DNA of 64,000 nucleotides. Source: an uncultured Myxococcales bacterium (lineage in GTDB: Bacteria; Myxococcota_A; UBA9042; CAIXZC01). The notes beneath the pieces are model-generated. The model saw nothing but the letters and a program-made list of their open reading frames with translations. It was not told the origin of the DNA and did no database searches. Below, in pieces: positions 10,101 through 17,084 of the stretch. A program made the translations under genes and the position numbers. The stretch's first letter is position 1; each line of letters opens with the position of its first letter. The stretch covers positions 1 through 64,000 of the forward strand of contig CAITUV010000021.1 of the NCBI GenBank assembly GCA_903895725.1. The letters are read 5' to 3'.

Positions 10101-10315
10101 TGCCGGAAGTTCCCCTTGTCCATCTCCTCCCGCGCGGCCTTGTACCGGGTGGACAGCGGGGCCTCCCGGAATCGGCCGGCTGAGTATTCATCTCCCCCCG
10201 CAGCGCCGGAGCCGAGTCCGGCAATGAAAGCGAGGACGAGGGCAGCCGCAACGCCGCCGGCCAGGGCCGTCTGGACCAGTCTCATGGCCAGTCCGCAACT
10301 TCGCCGTGTAACCAT
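4172..10315 (-). CDS. bacterial alpha-2-macroglobulin family protein with thioester motif
   Basis: A 2047-residue exported protein. After an N-terminal hydrophobic segment (no lipobox Cys) comes a helical region of about 350 residues, then macroglobulin-type beta domains with the hallmark FTDRPVYRPGDRVSYK and YPDKRAYKPGEKM segments. A Gly-rich stretch follows (about 1195-1245), then an alpha/alpha thioester domain with GCVEQ (Cys1507, Gln1510) and a receptor-binding-like end. Alpha-2-macroglobulins trap proteases by bait cleavage and thioester coupling; bacterial members guard the periplasm or cell surface. No penicillin-binding protein 1C gene, the frequent partner in Gammaproteobacteria, is adjacent. 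ATG at 10315 is chosen because GGAGG precedes it by 7 nt; another ATG lies 21 nt upstream. Confidence 0.92.
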   Translation of the reverse strand: MVTRRSCGLAMRLVQTALAGGVAAALVLAFIAGLGSGAAGGDEYSAGRFREAPLSTRYKAAREEMDKGNFRQALQGFLAVRDEAGDACEGAAAVMEAARCHVALYEYDQAVDLLSAFIASSPGTVWEGVALATRGELYLKMPDNCYRKGDRCWFNTDVREGQAEYAWYVKADLAKADRIAARDRLNLSVEESTRAAAAPAVGAACLPGGSIRAEAIANNRALADLFAQFGYQAWDDATDPQEISTVDLSIPFDKVTRQRTQVLYLLDECETIGQGLKDRHPVAEARLQKAMFFASFPENPPKAFVEARNKAYDEWAKAHPDGQPPFKYERWQRPAHLDPVAISASIVQDFPGDPDIDKYEALHGRFLAGDQQYKAAAEKYREFLKKRPKSRWVGDVRSSLDTIVTPTVSLYLPSVAFPGRPVTLSVTGRNVKNARLEFRRLDPKAFLGAQWFLKTGATDLAQQVNGTEGQKFLTDLFGKGEPAETVDIPLDDPGDHTSVTRSQELNPARNGLYVYRLKLPSGEQLGLFTRTEVILVTRSLAGRVSYFAAEAVSGRPVPGARLTVREVYHRQGLLFGFQEVRIHELTTDERGMAEQRFTEGKGISGNQSSAWLVAGDSVALSDYDYPQYVYDSAGESGVDKAFVFTDRPVYRPGDRVSYKMVIREQAQGHYRNVAGRPFHVTVTTPQGNLLAQQRSQADEFGTVHGSLLLPDSAPLGYYYMSVVGGEADDRYVYLSAGANFRVEEYKKPEFKVVVTPSATMAGLSDKVTAQVQALYYFGGPVAGARVTYTVERSPYTHSWRAPDPWSWLYGEGWDGLYPDYYYGGTPVANGEGVTGPDGSFQVELPALTDDELKLENDWRYTVRATVMDLSRRSIEGSGTVVQSRSPFFVHIEQPSGFYLTGDSPEVRVHTMTLDGKGVPGKARWTLARLEYAYGDKEPKRHPAGQGTVDVDERGEADVKLALPMQGHFEMVVTCTDASGREAKGLTGIFVADAKTSRSDVRYAGVSLYPDKRAYKPGEKMRALVVVEKPGFVLVTAEAAGQVLFEQLLEMDTTGRVVEFPVEAKHAPNFFLSAGQVRDHDWYWGQRQIAVPPADKLLAVEILPDRAEHKPGEKGKVKVKVTGPDGKPAAADVALWMFDSSVLYIQPETMGNVAQYYHGQLRYQGMYVKQSGYAYLPYRAFVPVPDLPYQINGLPYVPDFSGGGYGYGALGLDETGGMGWGMGGGGSGPMGRTTTRMYDFDSETVEGAFALPAKGEMDRAKAGDLPAAAPAETTATAQALAVGPIPVREYFPDSVMWVPHLRTGKDGLGEAEVAYPDSLTTWELRAVAADSGELVGQAAGQTVTTRQIVARLEAPRFLVEGDRAWLAGIVRNGTAGEVEARVRLTVEGESIELKSDGSARMTIGPGEEKRVDFEVVASNPGEVSAVLSVDAGDEKDALRRKFPVVAWGARRLEGKSVSVAAGQAGAVSFDLPTEDLRSGEELVVAVDGSLAGVLFAALPYLLDYPYGCVEQTLSRFLPAVHVRGALEAAGVKLDGIPALPDEATLADPLSKRGPWYHNGVFSSSGLDRMLDDGLARLMSMQGGDGGWGWWAGFPSDPYMTAHVLDGLLEARALGITVDENVTYRALAFLEDRLARQEERNLHLDLFHVYVASRLNPQPEERLQRLFEKRNELTDYGRALLALALHQSGRAADADLVLDNLADRAWVDEKTGTASFKDAGSHWWWWWEDREETVAWVLQAFLTIRPADPRVDQFARWLVVNREAGRWASTKQTAAAVRVLAEYLKLRSELATNGEVRVLVNGKERAEWTIAKGQAALFHKSLTLAGSDIGDGPVTVTVEFEGEGRVHSSAFLSYLSKEQPIPAWGNQISIERTYYRLTRKPIEREKEGEAEGDGPQGGPHGWTGYCGWGGDYLGGCGTAMGGPDPGFERQELKDGDPLSPGDLIEVVVRIDSPNDFDYLVFEDPKPAGTEPAELTSGARYENGAWWYREYRDRKVVSFLDRLLQGKQALSYRLIAQIPGTFRVLPHEAHAMYAPRIQAGSKSSSMLIGP

Positions 10316-10464
10316 GTCGCAGCCTCCGCATGTCATTCGGCAGCCAGAATTGTCCGGGTCTCCCCCCGCCGGAAAGGGGGGCGCTCATACGCATTCCTTC
10401 GTACCCCGTTCTAGACCAATTCGCTCCCCATGGCGAGGGAAAACGGGACCGGGGAAAGGGGATG

Positions 10465-10490
10465 CGGCAGTGGGGGAGCCCCCCCTGCCG
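10465..10490 (-). terminator. strong GC hairpin after the PAS gene
   Basis: CGGCAG and CTGCCG flank G5/C5 arms with a tiny loop, starting 10 nt after the stop of the PAS gene. No T-run follows, so it may be an mRNA-stabilising or Rho-assisted end rather than a classical terminator. Confidence 0.4.
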
Positions 10491-10499
10491 ACGAGGCCT

Positions 10500-10829
10500 T
10501 CACTTCCTGACAAAATGCGGGATGACCTCGGGGATGTCCAGGGCCAGCTCCACCACCCCCGCCATCTGGCCGTCGACGAACCAGGGGGCCTGGTAGATCA
10601 GCCGCCGCGCTCCGTTCTTCTCAATGGTGTAGACATTGCGCTCGCCTGTGGCCAGCAGGTGAGCCAGCTTGGACCGCGCCGGCTCCGGATGACAGGCCAG
10701 GACGCTGTCTCCGACGTGAATCTTCCCCCCTTCAAATGCGATCCCCCGGTCGTTGATCTCCACCAGAATCCCATCCCGATTGCACACCTCGACGCGCCCC
10801 GGGAACTCCTTCACCCATTCGTGTGCCAT
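10500..10829 (-). CDS. small stand-alone PAS-domain protein
   Basis: A 109-residue soluble protein consisting of little more than a single PAS-like fold: VCNRDGILVEINDRG, DSVLACHPEPARSKL, VYTIEKNGARRLIYQAPWF and GVVELALDIPEVIPHF. Short proteins of this type (PAS sensor without output domain) are known in deltaproteobacteria and clostridia; the ligand is not known. Start at 10829 is set by AAGGAGAAG about 5 nt upstream of the ATG. The frame continues upstream, but without a comparable ribosome site. It lies between the macroglobulin gene (same strand, 184 bp away) and a divergent histidine kinase, so a link to either is only positional. Confidence 0.75.
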   Translation of the reverse strand: MAHEWVKEFPGRVEVCNRDGILVEINDRGIAFEGGKIHVGDSVLACHPEPARSKLAHLLATGERNVYTIEKNGARRLIYQAPWFVDGQMAGVVELALDIPEVIPHFVRK

Positions 10830-11097
10830 TCGTTCTTCTCCTTTCACTGGGCCCCGACCTCCCCCTGTCCTTGCATACGCCTGCAGCGCCCGTTCTTCAA
10901 GCCCCCGGCAAGGGCGGACCGGCCCTGACGGAACCGGATACACCGGAGCCAGACATCTCGTTCCGGGGGGCGTGTCGGGCAACTCTGCCGGCGTCACGAC
11001 CAGGCCCTCCTCTCCCTGTCGAGACAATCTGTTTTGCACATTTTGCCCGGAGGTGGTATGGCTGGAGGTGGTGGTTCCCCTCTGGCCCCGGGGGAGA

Positions 11098-12543
11098 ATG
11101 ACTGAAGACAGAAACCGACTGCTCGCAGGACCGGCCGCGGCTAGTGGACTGGAGGTCCATGCCGAGTTGCGGCGCAGAGCGCTCGTCGTCGGCGGGCTCT
11201 TCCTGGCAGTGCATCCGCTTTACACCGTTGTGCAGATGGTGGCGTGGGTCACGGAGGCGCTTCCTCCGTTCGTCGTCCCGGAAGTGTTCGAGGCCTCCAT
11301 CGTCGTGAATCTGGTCCTGGACATCGTCGGCCTGCTGTTCATCGCGGTGAATGCGCTGGCGCCGCGGACCGGATGGAACTCCCTCCGGATCCTGTACACA
11401 TCGACGGCGCTGACCGCGCTGATCCTCCTGGCTGGATGGACGCTCCAGCTCCATTTCGGGGGCAGCCAGACCTCCCACATGCTCACCCTGGTGCTGGGTA
11501 CTCTCATGGCGATCTCCTGGTTCCTTCCCGCCTGGTGCGTCGCACTGGTGGCGGCAGCGGGGACTGCGGGCATCGTGACGCTGGTCTGGCTGGAGTGGGC
11601 GGGAGTGTTCCCGTACTCGCCCCTCATCAACCTGGGTCCGGGGCTGCGCGAGGTATACCTTCACCCCGCGGTGCTGGCCATGAACGCCGTGATCTATGGC
11701 TGCACCATCGGCCTCGTGCTCTGGATCACGCTCAGGCTCCAGCGTGAGCTGCGCAGCGGCCGTGAGCAGCTCAAGGAGCGGAATCGGCAGCTCGAGGCGG
11801 AGGCGCTCGAGCGCACTCGGGCGCAACTGACGCTGCGCAGGGCCGTCCAGGAGCTCACGTCGGCAACGGAAAGCCAGCGGATGCTGCTCCATGCCGCCGC
11901 ACACGACCTGAGGTCCCCGCTCAGGGCGATCGGCGGCTTCGCATCCCTGCTTCAGATCAGACTCGAGGACCTGGCGGACGACAAGGTCCGCTCCGATCTG
12001 GAGCGAATCGTGGACGGAGTGCACCACATGAGCCGGCTCCTGGACGACTTGTCCCGGCTCGTGCTCGATTCCTCCCAGGAGGTGAACCTGGTCGCCTGCG
12101 AATCGGGTACCGTGCTCACCCGGGTGCTGGGATTCCTGGGAGACCCGATCTCGGCCTCGGGGGCCGTCGTCGAGGTGGGACAGATGCCCCGGGTGTGGGC
12201 CGACGAGGCCCGCCTGACCCGGGTTCTTCAGAACCTGCTGGCCAACTCCCTGAAGTTCCGAGGGGAGGCCCCGCCCCGGATTCGCATCGACGCTCAGAAG
12301 TGGAGCGGGTGCTGGGAATTCTCGGTCCGGGACAATGGTATCGGCTTCGATCCCACGCAGGCCGAGCGCATCTTCGAGCCGTTCGAACGCCTCGTCCCCA
12401 AAGGGAGCTACGAAGGGAACGGGATCGGACTGGCCGTCTGTCGTTCCGCCGTTGTTGCCATGGGGGGCAGTATCTGGGCGGAATCCCGCCCCGGCGCCGG
12501 GGCGACGTTCCGCTTCACCCTCAAGGCAGCCAATAACGACTAG
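11098..12543 (+). CDS. membrane histidine kinase
   Basis: A 481-residue sensor kinase. The N-terminal half has about six hydrophobic helices (about 25-215), with no obvious periplasmic sensor domain, then a charged coiled-coil linker (about 215-255). The dimerisation/phosphoacceptor helix contains HDLRSP with the phosphorylated His at 269. The ATPase domain shows the N box (LQNLLANSLKFR), DNGIGF and GNGIGLAVC. No response regulator gene is adjacent, so it is an orphan kinase here. Start at 11098 has GGGGGAGA just upstream. Its stop codon overlaps the stop of the convergent gene in the sequence CTAG. Confidence 0.9.
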   Translation: MTEDRNRLLAGPAAASGLEVHAELRRRALVVGGLFLAVHPLYTVVQMVAWVTEALPPFVVPEVFEASIVVNLVLDIVGLLFIAVNALAPRTGWNSLRILYTSTALTALILLAGWTLQLHFGGSQTSHMLTLVLGTLMAISWFLPAWCVALVAAAGTAGIVTLVWLEWAGVFPYSPLINLGPGLREVYLHPAVLAMNAVIYGCTIGLVLWITLRLQRELRSGREQLKERNRQLEAEALERTRAQLTLRRAVQELTSATESQRMLLHAAAHDLRSPLRAIGGFASLLQIRLEDLADDKVRSDLERIVDGVHHMSRLLDDLSRLVLDSSQEVNLVACESGTVLTRVLGFLGDPISASGAVVEVGQMPRVWADEARLTRVLQNLLANSLKFRGEAPPRIRIDAQKWSGCWEFSVRDNGIGFDPTQAERIFEPFERLVPKGSYEGNGIGLAVCRSAVVAMGGSIWAESRPGAGATFRFTLKAANND

Positions 12544-13232
12544 TTCACGTTCTGCTGGGCGTCACCGGTCTGGACGGCGAGCAACCCTTCGGAGTGGAGA
12601 CGATGGACCAGGGCCAGAGTCTGCATGCGGGTCATGGGAGAACGCTCGATGAGCTGGTCGAGGTTCTCGCAATCCTTCCCGATGCGCAGCAGCGACAGCG
12701 CATCCTGGGGACGAATGAAATAGCGGTCGCCGACCCCGTCGTCGGAGACCTGGAGCGGCAGCCTGAAGGACCCGAGAATCCGCTCGTAGAGATTGACCAG
12801 CTTGTTCTCGTTGATCTCGAGGAAGCGCTGAAGCTCCTGGGTATCCGACGCAACGGCAAGCAGGCGGCCCAGAGAGATGAGCGCCCCTTCGTTGTCGCCG
12901 ACTCGGAAGAGCCAGAGGACGTCTTCGTACAGCAGATCGTGCTGGCGGGTCCAGATCTGCGGAGGGAGCTCCTCCTCGGCGGCGGGAGCCGGAGTCTCCT
13001 CCTCGGGGATGGGCGGGATCTCGTGGCTCTCCTCGAGCTCCACCTTGATCGCGGCTTCTGTCGGGGCCGCTTCCCGAGGACGCAACAGCTCGCTGCGCTC
13101 ATTGATGGAAAGGAGGAAGCGGTCGAGCGCCGACAGCACGGCCGCATGGTCGTCGAGGGCCACCTGCGCCTCGGCAGTCGTCCCCTCGAGGGTGCGGGAC
13201 AAGCGAAGGAATAGTGCAAGATCGAGCTGCAT
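12540..13232 (-). CDS. conserved-looking protein with C-terminal winged-helix-like segment
   Basis: A 230-residue soluble protein that I do not recognise. The N-terminal part (1-70) is helical. A Pro/Glu-rich linker (about 72-92, IPPIPEEETPAP) leads to a helical middle. The C-terminus (about 180-222, DALSLLRIGKDCENLDQLIE, ALVHRLHSEGLLAV) has the rhythm of the winged-helix ends found in deltaproteobacterial PATAN/DUF4388-type proteins. This suggests a regulatory or adaptor role, which is an inference. It is divergent from the sigma factor gene and converges with the histidine kinase, overlapping it by 3 bases. Confidence 0.6.
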   Translation of the reverse strand: MQLDLALFLRLSRTLEGTTAEAQVALDDHAAVLSALDRFLLSINERSELLRPREAAPTEAAIKVELEESHEIPPIPEEETPAPAAEEELPPQIWTRQHDLLYEDVLWLFRVGDNEGALISLGRLLAVASDTQELQRFLEINENKLVNLYERILGSFRLPLQVSDDGVGDRYFIRPQDALSLLRIGKDCENLDQLIERSPMTRMQTLALVHRLHSEGLLAVQTGDAQQNVN

Positions 13233-13256
13233 ACAGCGGCTCCCCCCAGTTTTCTC

Positions 13257-13286
13257 TTGCCAGCTTACAGCCCGGTCCTCTATTTT
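13257..13286 (+). promoter_or_regulatory. possible promoter of the sigma/anti-sigma operon
   Basis: TTGCCA (13257-13262), 18 bp and TATTTT (13281-13286). It lies about 75 bp before the sigma gene. Confidence 0.35.
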
Positions 13287-13359
13287 TCAAGGAGGAAAAC
13301 GGGCTGCCGGGGTGGGTCTACCCCTCCCCTGGAGCGCAGCTCAATTGCCGGCGGGAATC

Positions 13360-13947
13360 ATGGAAGCCTGGGAGCTGGAACTGGTTGCAAGAGCCCAGAG
13401 GGGGGACCGGAAGGCCTTCACCCGCCTGGTGATCGAGCACCAGAACCGAGTTTTCTCCTACCTCTACCGCATGCTGGGCAACGCCTACGAAGCGGAAGAG
13501 GTGGCCCAGGAGGTCTTCATCGCTGCGTTCCGGTTCATCTCGGGATTCCGTGGCGAAGGGAGCCTCCTCACCTGGCTCTTGCGAATCGCCTCGAACATGT
13601 ACAAGAACCGGATCCGGTACAACGTGCGGCGCAAGCGAAGCCAGGAATCGTGTATCGACGACAAGGTGGAGCAGCCGGACTACAGGCCCATCGGCGAAAG
13701 GCCGGAAAACCCCGAAGCCCTGGTGGCGACGCAGCAGATGGAAATGGCGCTTCATGAGGCCATCTCCCGCCTGCCGGAGGACTTTCGTGAAGTGCTGGTT
13801 CTGCGCGATATCGAGCTTCTGACGTACGAGCAGATCCAGGAGCTGACCGGGCTCGCCGAGGGGACGGTCAAGTCCAGGATTCACCGGGCCCGAGGAATGC
13901 TCGCCCGGCTCATGAGCGGGCACCTGGATGGAGAGGAGTTGATCTGA
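13360..13947 (+). CDS. ECF-type RNA polymerase sigma factor
   Basis: A 195-residue sigma-70 family protein. Region 2 spans about 8-80 (HQNRVFSYLYRML, EAEEVAQEVFIAAFR, the -10 recognition part). Region 4 spans about 125-180 (AISRLPEDFREVLVLRDIE, YEQIQELTGLAEGTVKSRIH, the -35 helix-turn-helix). Length and layout are normal for the group. It overlaps the next gene by one base (TGATG), and that gene encodes a one-helix membrane protein of anti-sigma type, so the pair probably forms a regulated unit. The ribosome site before ATG 13360 is weak (GGCGGGAATC). The target regulon is unknown. Confidence 0.92.
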   Translation: MEAWELELVARAQRGDRKAFTRLVIEHQNRVFSYLYRMLGNAYEAEEVAQEVFIAAFRFISGFRGEGSLLTWLLRIASNMYKNRIRYNVRRKRSQESCIDDKVEQPDYRPIGERPENPEALVATQQMEMALHEAISRLPEDFREVLVLRDIELLTYEQIQELTGLAEGTVKSRIHRARGMLARLMSGHLDGEELI

Positions 13948-14552
13948 TGGTGCACGAAGGCGAGAACATCCGGCCGGAGGAGGACATCTTCCTGGCGGCA
14001 CTGGACGGCGAAATGTCACCGGACGAACGGGCACGGTTCGACTCGAACCTGGCTGCCGACGAAGCGTTCCGGGGGCGGTTTGAGCGCTACCGGCAGACCG
14101 TGGACCTGCTCCGCCGCCTCGGACCGTCGCCGGCGCCCAAGACGCTGCTGCCCTCGGTCCAGCGCCGGATCACCCGGCGCACGGTACAGAGCTCGTGGCC
14201 GACTCTGCGCTTCCCGTACGAGATGCTCGTCTTCGTGGTGATCCTCGGCGCGCTCATGTACATGTACTTCAACATGTTGCCGGCCTCCCCGGGCCCGTTC
14301 ACGGTGCGGGAGGCTCCGGCAACTCTCCAGCTGGATCTGTCGAAACCGCTCCCTGCAGAGCTGGTAGAAAAGTTCGGCCTCGCGGATCCGGGGGATGCGG
14401 CCCCGGGCAGCCGGGCGTACTACGGTCGATTGGGCCGAGAACAGGCCGGCCTCCTGCTTCAGGCGGTCGCCCCCTACCTGGAGGACAAGCCTCCGGCCAC
14501 TCTTCCCCCCGGCGACCGGGTCGGAGTCCTGCTTACAGCCCCCCTGCCGTGA
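13947..14552 (+). CDS. membrane anti-sigma-factor-like protein
   Basis: A 201-residue protein. Its N-terminal cytoplasmic helical domain (about 8-60, EEDIFLAALDGEMSPDERAR) matches the pattern of anti-sigma N-termini. A single membrane helix follows at about 92-113 (MLVFVVILGALMYMYF), then an extracytoplasmic domain of about 90 residues. The zinc-binding HxxxCxxC signature of ZAS anti-sigma factors is absent. Translational coupling to the sigma gene supports the role. It probably holds the sigma factor at the membrane until a signal arrives; the signal is unknown. Confidence 0.75.
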   Translation: MVHEGENIRPEEDIFLAALDGEMSPDERARFDSNLAADEAFRGRFERYRQTVDLLRRLGPSPAPKTLLPSVQRRITRRTVQSSWPTLRFPYEMLVFVVILGALMYMYFNMLPASPGPFTVREAPATLQLDLSKPLPAELVEKFGLADPGDAAPGSRAYYGRLGREQAGLLLQAVAPYLEDKPPATLPPGDRVGVLLTAPLP

Positions 14553-14555
14553 GCA

Positions 14556-14595
14556 AGCCAGTCGATGGTCCCCTCGGCTCCGCTCGGGGCTGGCT
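14556..14595 (+). terminator. hairpin after the sigma/anti-sigma operon
   Basis: AGCCAG and CTGGCT bracket CCCC/GGGG arms, starting 3 nt after the stop codon. There is no T-run. The core (CCCCTC ... TCGGGGCTG) resembles the two-copy repeat at 20724 and 57342 with a different loop. Confidence 0.4.
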
Positions 14596-14684
14596 CCGGT
14601 TGAGGGTCGATGGGCGCCAATGCGCCGGCCGATGAGGCCCCGGCCCCGTTCAACTGCACCACCTCCCATTCTGAGCCCATACTC

Positions 14685-14786
14685 GCGCGGCCTCTCCCCC
14701 GGCGCGGCCTCTCCCCCCGCGCAGCCTCTCCCCCGCGCGGCCTCTCCCCCCGCGCGGCCTCTCCCCCGGCGCGGCCTCTCCCCCCC
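14685..14786. repeat. six-copy 16-17-bp tandem repeat between converging operons
   Basis: Six units of the form GCGCGGCCTCTCCCCCS follow one another between the sigma operon and the hxsC-like gene. It has no convincing coding role, and no gene is visible in 14553-14795. Confidence 0.85.
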
Positions 14787-14815
14787 TCGCTGCTCTCAAC
14801 CTCCGCACCGGCAAG

Positions 14816-16609
14816 TCAATACAGGAAGAATAAAATAGACCAGAAGAGGTAGGAGTGCGAGCGGGTAGAGAAACGGTGGCGGCCCATCCGGGATGACCAG
14901 TCGGATGAGGGGAATCGGGCGGAGAAGGTCTTCTGCCAGCGAGAGCCCGTCGAGTCGAGCACGCGCAGGGCATCGAAGGTGGCCAGCTCCAGCGGGAGGT
15001 GGCGAGAGAGGTTGATGGCCGACGTCAGGGCCGTGGGGCCGACGCTGTCCAGGAACCCCGCCAGGCCGTTGCGAGCCCCGCTACCGTTGCGAGCCCCGTT
15101 ACCGTTGCGAGCCCCGCTACCGTTGCGAGCCCCGTTACCGTTGCGAGCCCCGTTGCCATTGCGAGCCCCGCTACCGTTACGAGCCCCGTTGCCATTGCGA
15201 GCCCCGTTGCTGCCAGCGCCGGCCTGCATGGGCTCCACCCCTCGCCAGCCGATCGGGACCGCGGTCACGATTCCTTCGAAGGGCAGGGAGCCCTCCAGCG
15301 AGAAAGGGAACTCTGGAAGGTCGGGGAGGGCCACGAGCAGGCGGTTGCGGATCCCCTCGGCAGCCAGCAGGCCAGCCAGGTGGAGGACGGAGTCCTCGTT
15401 GCCGGGTTCCGGTTCGCCGACCGGGGCATGGTCCGGACCGGCGCCGTCCCACTCGGTGCGCAGCACGTGGAGGACGTCCTGGATGCCCGCTTCGACTGCG
15501 GACCGGACGAAAGCTTCGGGCTCGCACCACATGCGGCCACCGGAGACCGGAATGACCTGGGGCCCGCCGGTGCGGATGGTGCGCAGGCATTGGACCAGGG
15601 CATCCCCGTCGAGGAGGTCGAGCCCCGGGAGCAGGATCTCCCGACTGCGCCACCCTGTCACATCCTGTGCGATCTCGCCCGCCATGCGGAGACGGGGGTA
15701 CTGTTCGATCCGGAACCCGGGACAGGGGGTCGGACAGGTGGGGCAGCGGTCGATTCGGAAGAACTGGCGTTGAGCGAAGGAGCTGAGCTCGTGGAGCTCC
15801 TCCTCCTGGCGGCGGAACGTGGAGAGGCGGTAGCTCTGGAGCTCGAGCCCGGCGAGGTCTCCGAGCTCGCAGTAGGGGATGTTGTACGGTTTGACACGGG
15901 TCCCCAGGGTCAGCGCGACCCGGCCGGCCTCGGAGACGGCCCGAGTCAGGCGGCTCATCTCCACGTGGTAGGCTGCTGCGACGTGGAGATTGGGCTTTGA
16001 CGCGATGAAGGGCTGGAGGATGTGGATACGGGCCCCCAGAGCAGCGGCCATACGCACCGTGTCAGACGCGAAATCGACATTCTGGGGCAGGAGCAGGGTG
16101 ACCGAATGCAGCTCGATGCCACGTCCGGTGCGGTCCGCAGCCTCCCTGACGGCTGTTACTCCGGCGGAAAGCTGGCGGAAGGCGCCGGCCACGCCGGAGA
16201 GGGAATCGTGGACAGTCTCGGGACCGTGGAGTGAGAACGAGACGCGGTTGAGGCCGGCTGCCACGAGGTCACCGGCCAGGTCGCCGGCCGCGAGCATTCG
16301 CCCGTTGGTAGTGACACCGATCTCCGTGTAGCCGAGGCGGGCTGCGGCGGACACGAGGCGGACCAGGTCGAGCCGGACGGTGGGTTCGCCGCCGGTGAAT
16401 GCCACGCGGAAGAAGCCTTTGCCACGGCCCCGTTCGAGCCGGCCCAGCACGGCCTGAGTGGACAGCTCTCCGTCACGGACGGAGGCGGTGCCACCCGGGC
16501 GGGTTCGGGCATCGGTCGCCACGCAGCGCAAGTGATGCTGGGGACAGAAGGCACATCGGTTATTGCATCGAGTACCAAGTTCGATGGTGAGGAGGGATTC
16601 AGCGGACAC
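14816..16609 (-). CDS. HxsC-like radical SAM protein with repeat linker; 3' end probably frameshifted
   Basis: The second radical SAM enzyme of the His-Xaa-Ser locus, probably acting on the HxsA peptide. The [4Fe-4S]/SAM motif CNNRCAFC (Cys15, 19, 22) is at the extreme N-terminus, followed by FTGGEP and TTNGR. A later YNIPYC motif and CPTCPTPCPGF (about residue 293) resemble the Cys pattern at the end of HxsC proteins. An extra domain of about 120 residues follows, then eight GARNG units and a tail. At 14950-14959 the 5-bp sequence TCGAG is duplicated. Removing one copy switches to a frame reading GLSLAEDLLRPIPLIRLVI with a hydrophobic anchor and stop at 14796 (602 residues). The present frame ends in Ser/Arg/Trp-rich sequence. 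The start is GTG with a weak ribosome site. It is longer than classical HxsC and lacks its N-terminal extension, so the name is tentative. Confidence 0.75.
   Translation of the reverse strand: MSAESLLTIELGTRCNNRCAFCPQHHLRCVATDARTRPGGTASVRDGELSTQAVLGRLERGRGKGFFRVAFTGGEPTVRLDLVRLVSAAARLGYTEIGVTTNGRMLAAGDLAGDLVAAGLNRVSFSLHGPETVHDSLSGVAGAFRQLSAGVTAVREAADRTGRGIELHSVTLLLPQNVDFASDTVRMAAALGARIHILQPFIASKPNLHVAAAYHVEMSRLTRAVSEAGRVALTLGTRVKPYNIPYCELGDLAGLELQSYRLSTFRRQEEELHELSSFAQRQFFRIDRCPTCPTPCPGFRIEQYPRLRMAGEIAQDVTGWRSREILLPGLDLLDGDALVQCLRTIRTGGPQVIPVSGGRMWCEPEAFVRSAVEAGIQDVLHVLRTEWDGAGPDHAPVGEPEPGNEDSVLHLAGLLAAEGIRNRLLVALPDLPEFPFSLEGSLPFEGIVTAVPIGWRGVEPMQAGAGSNGARNGNGARNGSGARNGNGARNGNGARNGSGARNGNGARNGSGARNGLAGFLDSVGPTALTSAINLSRHLPLELATFDALRVLDSTGSRWQKTFSARFPSSDWSSRMGRHRFSTRSHSYLFWSILFFLY
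15068..15208 (-). repeat. 8 x 18-bp in-frame tandem repeat in the hxsC-like gene
   Basis: Eight units encode GARNGS or GARNGN. They form a hydrophilic linker between the enzyme part and the C-terminal tail. There are no spacers, so this is not CRISPR. Confidence 0.9.
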
Positions 16610-16695
16610 TACACGTCAACCCTGGGGGAAGGATGCTGAAGCAGGATTTTCGCAAACTCGGACACCCGCACCGCAGCCGGACCAGGAGCGTTCTC

Positions 16696-17055
16696 CTACC
16701 AGGACCCGTGAGAGCCGTGCGACCCGTGAGAGCCGTGCGACCCGTGAGAGCCGTGGGACCCGTGAGAGCCGTGCGACCCGTGAGAGCCGTGCGACCCGTG
16801 AGAGCCGTGCGACCCGTGAGAGCCGTGCGACCCGTGAGAGCCGTGGGAGCAGTGTCCCGCAGCCGTCACTTCCAGGTTGTCGAGCTGCTCGCCACCAACG
16901 CCCTGATCCGCACCAAGGGCATGGCCGGCAGCAGTGCCCGCCATGAGCAGGAAGGTGGAGATCTGGGCCGCCTGCTTGCGGGTGATCTTTCCCTCCTCGC
17001 TCGACAGGAAGTCTTTCACCTTCTTCCTGAGCTTGGGCAGCTTGTCCTTCGTCAT
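16696..17055 (-). CDS. hxsA: HxsA-type His-Xaa-Ser repeat precursor peptide
   Basis: A 119-residue probable RiPP precursor. The N-terminal leader (MTKDKLPKLRKKVKDFLSSE, then EGKITRK) matches the basic leader with FLxSEEGK found in HxsA proteins. A hydrophobic stretch (32-44) and a short linker follow. Residues 68-118 are one HCS and sixteen consecutive HGS triplets, ending in a single Trp. In this family two radical SAM enzymes, HxsB and HxsC, are thought to modify the repeat region; the chemistry is not known to me. DNA units alternate GGC-TCT-CAC with GGG-TCG-CAC, an 18-bp period. It sits 29 bp downstream of hxsB and 86 bp upstream of the hxsC-like gene. Confidence 0.88.
   Translation of the reverse strand: MTKDKLPKLRKKVKDFLSSEEGKITRKQAAQISTFLLMAGTAAGHALGADQGVGGEQLDNLEVTAAGHCSHGSHGSHGSHGSHGSHGSHGSHGSHGSHGSHGSHGSHGSHGSHGSHGSW
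16702..16845 (-). repeat. 8 x 18-bp repeat encoding 16 His-Gly-Ser triplets
   Basis: The array alternates two synonymous codon sets per 18 bp, so it grew by duplication of a two-triplet unit rather than of single codons. Confidence 0.9.
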
Positions 17056-17084
17056 GAGCCTTCCTCCTGCTGCGGGGCCGTCCG

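Noticed and set aside
14610..14852. Small Pro/Ser/Arg-rich open frame across the 16-17-bp repeats
   Set aside because: It is only the translation of the tandem array, with no ribosome site.
15068..15208. Possible CRISPR array
   Set aside because: Units are contiguous 18-bp repeats without spacers, in frame inside a gene.
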